A stretch of 64,000 bases of DNA, taken from Arthonia radiata. Its lineage: Eukaryota > Ascomycota > Arthoniomycetes > Arthoniales > Arthoniaceae. The DNA lies in assembly GCA_002989075.1 (NCBI GenBank), contig PSQN01000011.1, forward strand, positions 395,033-459,032, read 5' to 3'. Position numbers and translations under genes: made by a program. The notes below the pieces were generated by a model. The model ran no database searches. It was not told the origin of the DNA and saw only the letters and a list, made by a program, of their open reading frames with translations. Shown one piece after another: positions 57,568 to 64,000 of this stretch (position 1 is its first letter; every line of letters begins with the position of its first letter).

Positions 57568-60039
57568 CTCTACTTTGTATCTTTTATGTTTAGCTATAGA
57601 CTTAGTAGCGCGGTCTAGATACTAAGTCGGTTGAGTAGGCCGATACTAACGATTTTAAGCGTATTAAGGTGCTATATCAGAGCTTTAATTTTAATATAAA
57701 GTTATACAGCCCTTAGCCGTCTACAAATAAGGCTCCTTATAAGCTAGCTATAGTAGGTCTAATTAATTAAATTTAGAATTGTATCAACGGTAGACGCGGC
57801 TAGCTTAAGTAGTATTATATCGCCGATTCGTACTAACTTCGACGCTAGTTTAGATAGTCTTCTTATAGTTTTCTACCTTCTATTTAGCTAAGGTCTTAGT
57901 CTATATAAGTAGTTTTTCTTAGCTTATTAAAATAGTTCTGTATTTTCTCTTTATACAAGTTTTATTTTAGCTTTCTTATAGCTCAAGCTTTATAATTATA
58001 TATAAATAGTCTTAAGATTTAATATTACACTAATTCTATATTTTAAACTATATTTAAGGTATTTTACCTTCTCTTCAGCGTTATATTGTAGGCTAATTAC
58101 GTAGGCTTGTAGCCTTTTTTTATTTATATTGTCTAGTTTGTCTTAGACGCTTACTTCTTAGCTTAGCGTCTTTACGCTTCTTAAATTCTTTAAGAGTATT
58201 AGAGTCTTTAAGATATGCCCGCAGCTCTATCGTATTATTCGCTTCTAACTACCTCTGCTACTTAGTTTAATACTAGTCTTTATTCTTAATCTTAAAGTAA
58301 ATCGCCTTAACGAGCTATTCCTTACTATTATCGACTTTAATTAGACCAGACAGTTTTGTATCGAGCCGACGGCAATATAGCTCTAGTAAGGATACATAAA
58401 AGATAGAGTAAATATAGTGAAAATCTAACAGTACTAGCTAGTAAGCTTATTTACCTACTTTCTTAAGGATTTTAAACGGTCCTAGGCTTCAATTATCGAG
58501 CTTCTTTATTAGCCTCTTTATTTTAAGGTTCTTTAACGACAGTAGTACTAAATTACCTACTATATAGTGTTTTAGTATATACTTAGTATTATACTATTTT
58601 ATCTATAAACGCTAAGCTTTTTTTAACCGCTGCTTTATTTCTTATTAGCGAAAAAGACGTTTTTCTATATACTTAACTGCTATAGAGTATTCTAATTTAA
58701 GCTACCTTCCCTCTTAACGAAAGGTATTCTTACCGATAGAAAGGTTGTTTAGCTTAACTATAGTACGGTACCAATTTAGCGGCGGTACGCCGTTTAGTAC
58801 GTCTATAATATAATCGAACGTATCTTTAATCGGCAATATATTCGTTAATAAATAAATTTTTGAGTTATACGCAAAAGCAGCTTCTTTTAGATACTTATAC
58901 TAATTAACTTAAATATAAGAGATATAGATATATAGATAGTTTTTAAGCTTCTAGTTTTAACGCTTAGTTTAACTATTAGACTGAGGGTAAAACGCTGTGC
59001 TTGACCTTCGTTTTACGGCTAAATATTAGTAAAAGATACTCTGATATAAGATAATAAATATAAATCCTCTATCAAATAAAAGGCTTTTTAGAAATCCCAA
59101 CGTTTTTGCTTAGTGCTTATAAAGTACTTCCGCCAGCTTTATAGCATCTATAGTCTTTCTAACTAAAATATAGCTTATAAACTTTAAGAAGCGGTTAACG
59201 ACTATAAGAATTAAATTAACAATATCTTCAATCTTTAAGCACATTATTAGCTATTTAACGATAAAGTCTAAAGATAGGTCCTTAAAGAAGCTAATTAAGA
59301 CCGATATTGCCGCTATTTTGCTGTATAGCTTATATCTTTTTATAGTAGTGCGCTAATATACGTCGTATTTAGTAATAAAGTTCTTAATGTATATTACTAT
59401 ATTCTCTTACGTATATTTACGTCTTAAAATCTCTAGAGTCTTTTTAACCTTAAAGTAACTAACAAGCTTATTATTATAATTCTAGCTTATAACTTTTAGC
59501 TTTAATACAGAGCATTTTAATATCTAAATTTTATTACTTTAGTATAATAACTTATAGCTATTAACTAACTATTCTATATACTTTAACGACTCAGAGCTTA
59601 AGTTAGGCTTTATCGAAGCATTTAAGTCGATTTAACTTGTACAGCGCTTTTTTATATCGGCTTAACGGCGATTTACTGCCGTTTTGTTGTTATATTAACT
59701 TTTAGTCTTAGCCAATAATTTTAACTCTAATACTTTCTGCTTTATAAAGGTGTCTCCTTATTAAGCTTCTAGAATTAAGGCCGCAAGACCTTAAAAAGTA
59801 TTATTATAAGCTATTTTAAGAGCGGTAGCTATAACTACCTTAACTTGTAATACGAGAGCTACCGAAAAAGACTCTGTATTAGTAGAGAAAGACGAACACG
59901 TTTCTTACTTCTAGATATCTTATATAAGGTCTGTATTTAACTCTAATCTACCTTTAACTTAAGCTATAGTCGCATTTAAAATTTTAGGTTGGTAGTTAAA
60001 CCGCTAATAGTATTTAAACTAATCTTTAAGCAATATAAT

Positions 60040-60276
60040 TAAGGCAGTAATTATACCTTCTTCTAGGTTAGAGGGCTTTTTCCTGGTACTAGGTAAAGTA
60101 GTATCTCTCTTAAGCTTTTGCTATAGGCTCGGTAACATCTTATTAGTGTTATCTTCCNTAAGGCAGTAATTATACCTTCTTCTAGGTTAGAGGGCTTTTT
60201 CCTGGTACTAGGTAAAGTAGTATCTCTCTTAAGCTTTTGCTATAGGCTCGGTAACATCTTATTAGTGTTATCTTCC
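60040..60276. repeat. 118-bp exact duplication around an N: assembly join
   Basis: 60040-60157 and 60159-60276 are identical over 118 bp, separated by the only ambiguous base seen, N at 60158. In a region where every other repeat has diverged by RIP, perfect identity next to an N indicates two contig ends that overlap but were not merged. The true sequence probably contains this segment once. Confidence 0.9.
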
Positions 60277-61166
60277 TTTACTCTACGTAGGTTCTTATAA
60301 TTTAAACGGCGCGACAACGCGTCTACTAAGTTCTTACTATCCGTACGGTATAGTATTTTAAAGTTAAATACTAATAGATTTTCTATTTAGCGCGCTTATC
60401 GGCGAGACAATACTTTTATTGTTATAAAATACTATAAATTATTATAGTCTGTTATATCCTTTACTAAGTACTATATATTAATAAAGTAATAGCGCTAGTA
60501 CTTAAAGCTAGCTTATATTACTATAAGCTCTTTATTATAGATATTATATTTTAGCTTAGCGTTTACAAATTTTTTTAAAAAGAACGCTATTAAATACAGA
60601 TACATATCTATCTTATTGTTAGTACTAGTTCGGGCGGTGTCCGCTATATTTAGTATAGGTAAGCTTAAGTTAATATTTAACGGCAATATTAATCGGCTAT
60701 CTCCCCTTAGCTAAAGTAAGATACCTACTATTATAAAGTCTAATACGTTAGTTATTAAAACGATTAACAGTATTAGGTTAAATTACGTTAGCACTAGTAT
60801 ATTTATAAAGGCTTGCTTTAGCGCTTTAAAAGCTTTTTATTAAGCTTTATCTTAAATAAACCTAATATCTTTTGTTAGTACGTTTATTAACGCTACGATG
60901 CGGCTAAATCTATAGATAAATTGCCGGTAAAAGTTTACAAACCTTAGAAAGGACAGAATCTGCTTTATAGTAGTAGAGACTAGCTATTTAGCTATAGTTT
61001 ATATTCTTTTTAGATCTATTTTAACACTATCGACTTTTACAGTAAACCTTAGAAAAGAAACCTTAGTAATATAAAATTAACACTTAAATAGCTTTATAAA
61101 TAAACTCTATCTACAAAGCCTTTATAGAACTTCTTTAATATAGCTTTTATAGCTTTTCTCGTCTTT

Positions 61167-61193
61167 AAAGAAAATTAAGATATCGTTTATATA
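61167..61193 (-). other. RT catalytic box of the second gypsy element
   Basis: The minus strand reads YINDILIFF within VYIVYINDILIFFKD, where YxDD is expected. The Asp-to-Asn change is the outcome expected of G-to-A mutation. Confidence 0.85.
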
Positions 61194-63500
61194 AACGATA
61201 TACACGGTATTAATAAGATTACCTATAGCTTTATAAATATATATCTAAAACGTAGTAGAGGCGTTTATTAGTTTAAAAGGTATTATTAGGTATTTATAGT
61301 GTCTATATTAGATATAAAGTGCTGTCTTTTACTTATCTCCTTTATAAATTTAGATACAGTAATAAGTATTGTAAAGATTAAGCTTTATAAATACCTTCGA
61401 GCCTTATAAACAATTAAGAATCTTAGAGACTAGCGGTAATGCGTAGCGATTCTTTATAGTTACATTGTTTAAATTGCGGTAGTTAATATATAGTCTCAAC
61501 AATTTATCTGCCTTAAGTATAAAAAGAACCGAAGCACCCGCCGGACTGGTAAAGAGTTGTATTTATTCTTTCTTAATTATAGCATTTAGGTACTTTTAGA
61601 GCGTCTTTAGCTTATTTTACGATATAAGATAGATTAGCTTATATAAAGGTTCTATGCTATTCTTAAGCTTAATCTTATAAGTATGCTTATTAAGCGGCAT
61701 AAGCTTACTCGATAGTTCTTTAAAAAAGATATTTTTATATTTAACGTACTAAAAAGAAAGCTTATCTTACTTCTTTACTTTCTTAGACTTACTATTTAAA
61801 GTTTAGTTTAGCGGCAAACTAACGTTTAATAAAACTGCTATTTAATATTTATAACGTTTATCTGCTTTTATTTATAAGATTGTAGAGTAGTACTATTTAT
61901 CTCTTTATAAATATACTAAAATTACGTCTTTACTAACGATCTTAATAAATTTAGCTCTTATTACCCGTTCTTTAGGCGTAGAGAGGTTTTCTTAAGTAAT
62001 TATTCTTATTATCTAGCTAATTTAGAGCTTAACTTACTTAAGCTATAGATATCCTAAGACGAGACTATATTCTATAAAGTTAGTTAAATATAGATAGAGT
62101 TAGTAATACTGTTTCTCCTTATATACGTTTCTTACGGTTATATTTACGTTATACGCGCTATAGAGCTACAACTTATTTTTATTAAGAAACTTAGTATACA
62201 GAAGCTTTACTTTATATAATTTTTGCTATTCTCTTTTAAGCACAATACGATAATTAATAAGATTAATCTTTATACTAAAATTTATTAGCGCGAGGACCTT
62301 TTGTAGCGACTTACTTAGCTGTACTAAGACTTTAATTCGTTCTTACCGTTAATCGACAGCTTTAAGCTTTAAAGACGTAAAACTTACTCTTAAAGCCTAT
62401 TATTTCTCCATCTAACTAGTATTAAATTAATATTAATTTAGGGCGTAGTATATTTAGTAGTATAATACCCTTTCTAATTGTACGTAAAGTAGATAATATT
62501 TACTTTACTATATATTAACCTTAATTACCTCTATACAGTAGAGCTATTAACTCTTTATCGAACCGGTAAGTTGTCTTATTCTTAATATAAACTGCTTTAT
62601 TTGCGGCCTAACCTCTATAGAAATGCTCTAGTATTATAGCCGCTATAGTTTATATCCAATTCGTTATCGAAGCGATCTTAGTTTATATTAGTATTGCGGG
62701 CGTTCTACGATATACTACAATTAATATTTATATATTAATAAACTTTCTTTAGAAGCTTGTTTATATCTTTAAGCAGGTTCTTTAAGAGACTTTACTTAAT
62801 TAGCTTCGCCTTAATCTATAAAGATAAGCGCGTATAGTAAAATACAGTCTAATTTAGGTCCAGTATTTTACTATCTAGCAACTTAGTTTCTTTATTTTAT
62901 AGAAAGCTTAGGAAGTTCTTAAGCTTCTGCGTTAATTTTTATATTAACGTAAAGAACCTTTTTACGTTAGCTATAGTAGCCGTAGCTAGGTCGACGATAT
63001 ATTCTATTATTTATTCTTTAAAGTACGCTTATACGTAAAGCGACATCTTCTCTTTATTCTCTTTAACGTAAGTTTACTATCTATCTACTAGATCTTTAAG
63101 AAGTCTCTAAACGTACTAAATAATAATATAAACGTTATCGAAGTTTAATACGTTAGCTATTTAAAATCTTTTCTTAATAGTTTAAGTCTATTGAGTGTCT
63201 ATAGAGCTTATAGCTCTTTTAAGCTTAAACGTCTCTTTCTTAAAGAGCTCGTTAATCTAACTTTAAAGACTTAAATCGCTCCGTAGCCGCTTACTACCAG
63301 CCTCCAAATTGTAGACAGACTGAAGCTTAACTTCGAGTATTTATTTTTCGAGCTTAAGCTTTTTAATAGTATGCTGCTACTACTATACTAGCAGTTTTTA
63401 TTTTAGCTTTCGTACTTTAACGCTTAAAGAGGCGCTAAAGAGGGATTCTTTGCGGTTAGAGTCTTAGTAAGCCCCTTTATTATTGTTATTATTTTAGTTT

Positions 63501-64000
63501 TGTTAGAAATTAACCAACTAGCTGGTTAGCCAGAACCCTCAGTGGCCCGGAGTATTGGACAGGTCCTACCAGCTGTCCCGGCCTAGAATAGAACAAGCCT
63601 TTTACCTAAAGGATCGGGCCTAGTAGCCCGGGCCTAGGACAAAAAGGAGCATTGCACGACCCGTCTTAGACAGCTGGCCCGTAGTCTAAGACAACACGGG
63701 ATAGACTGAGACTAACAGTTTTAGATAGACGGAATTACCGTCTTGTGCGGTAAGTTACGGGTTATCTGGCCCCTATCAAAAGAACAGATATCTAGTAAGT
63801 CCTGCACGGGCCGCTAGACTTAGATATATAAGCTAGGATCCCTCTAGAGGATTCTAGCTAACAAGACAGACAACACAACAACAGCTTCTCTTTGTTACTG
63901 AGTATTGTACCTGTAACAAGCCTAAGTATTGCACTAGTCCCAAGCTAGTCTCGTCTTCCTACTCTTTGTAGTAGTATCCTTCTTCTTCCCTGCACCCTTT
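63501..64000 (+). repeat. Copia-family LTR, truncated by the window end
   Basis: The same LTR family as at 1504, 2283 and 3083, beginning TGTTAGAAATTAACC. At least 500 bp are present and the terminus is just beyond the window. It appears less altered by transitions than the three left-end copies, suggesting a younger insertion. Its left flank is AGTTT. Whether it is a solo LTR or the 5' LTR of a full element cannot be told here. Confidence 0.92.

Larger units (their letters stand above)
57568..63500 (-). mobile_element. Second Ty3/gypsy element (chromodomain type), partial
   Basis: Coding sense is minus. From right to left I see gag-like coiled-coil sequence (about 63000-63400), a reverse transcriptase box YINDILIFF at 61167-61193 (one catalytic Asp changed to Asn by a G-to-A transition), RNase H/integrase-like sequence, and an integrase C-terminus at about 58296-58412. 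The integrase end is followed by a Lys/Glu-rich chromodomain-like tail to about 58120. The 7.3-kb gypsy element borders its 3' side and a copia LTR borders its 5' side, so its own LTRs were not found; the 3' part may continue left of 50273. It carries many stops. The assembly scar at 60040-60276 lies inside it. Confidence 0.82.

Noticed and set aside
60040-60276. Genuine tandem duplication
   Set aside because: Exact identity in otherwise diverged DNA with an N in the middle is better explained by an unmerged contig overlap.

Overview
The window looks like filamentous ascomycete nuclear DNA, probably a Dothideomycete; that class is an inference from the mix of gene families. The genes carry short introns of about 47 to 180 bp with GTRNGT donors and CTRAC/CTGAC-type branch sites. 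Homologues of PUS7, SAP18, RSE1, AAH1, glutamate decarboxylase, a GT34 glycosyltransferase, a Zn2Cys6 regulator and an ankyrin-PH-ORD oxysterol-binding protein are all present. Both ends are very AT-rich retrotransposon graveyards. Their stop-riddled reading frames and A/T transitions look like repeat-induced point mutation (RIP).

Layout. 1-5130: the 3' part of a Ty1/copia element with its LTR, two solo LTRs of the same family that each keep a perfect 5-bp target duplication, then featureless AT-rich DNA. 5247-46500: a gene-bearing core. In order it holds PUS7 (+), two tandem DUF7587-like paralogues (-), a DUF7730/2EXR-like gene (-), SAP18 (+), an SRA/YDG-domain gene (+), two intron-containing tRNA genes 3 bp apart (-), a delta-24-sterol reductase-like FAD oxidoreductase (+), a small Cys-rich protein (-), a GT34 glycosyltransferase (-), glutamate decarboxylase (-), adenine deaminase (-), a Zn2Cys6 factor (+), RSE1 (-), a 51-codon candidate ORF (-) and the OSBP-family gene (+). 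46930-64000: a second RIP island. It contains a complete Ty3/gypsy element (50274-57567, 450-bp LTRs, CTCTA target duplication, minus strand). This element sits beside a second, partial, chromodomain-type gypsy element that it probably interrupts. A further copia LTR at 63501 is of the same family as those at the left end.

The core genes are mostly unrelated housekeeping functions: tRNA and mRNA processing, chromatin, lipid transfer, purine salvage and GABA metabolism. They do not form an evident pathway cluster. The most distinctive content is the tandem DUF7587-like pair, which carries a possible ADP-ribosyltransferase-like residue pattern, the SRA/YDG protein, the odd tRNA pair, and a knottin-like Cys-rich protein. 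A single N at 60158 lies between two identical 118-bp copies, which is an assembly scar rather than biology. All exon structures were read by eye from splice signals and reading-frame continuity.
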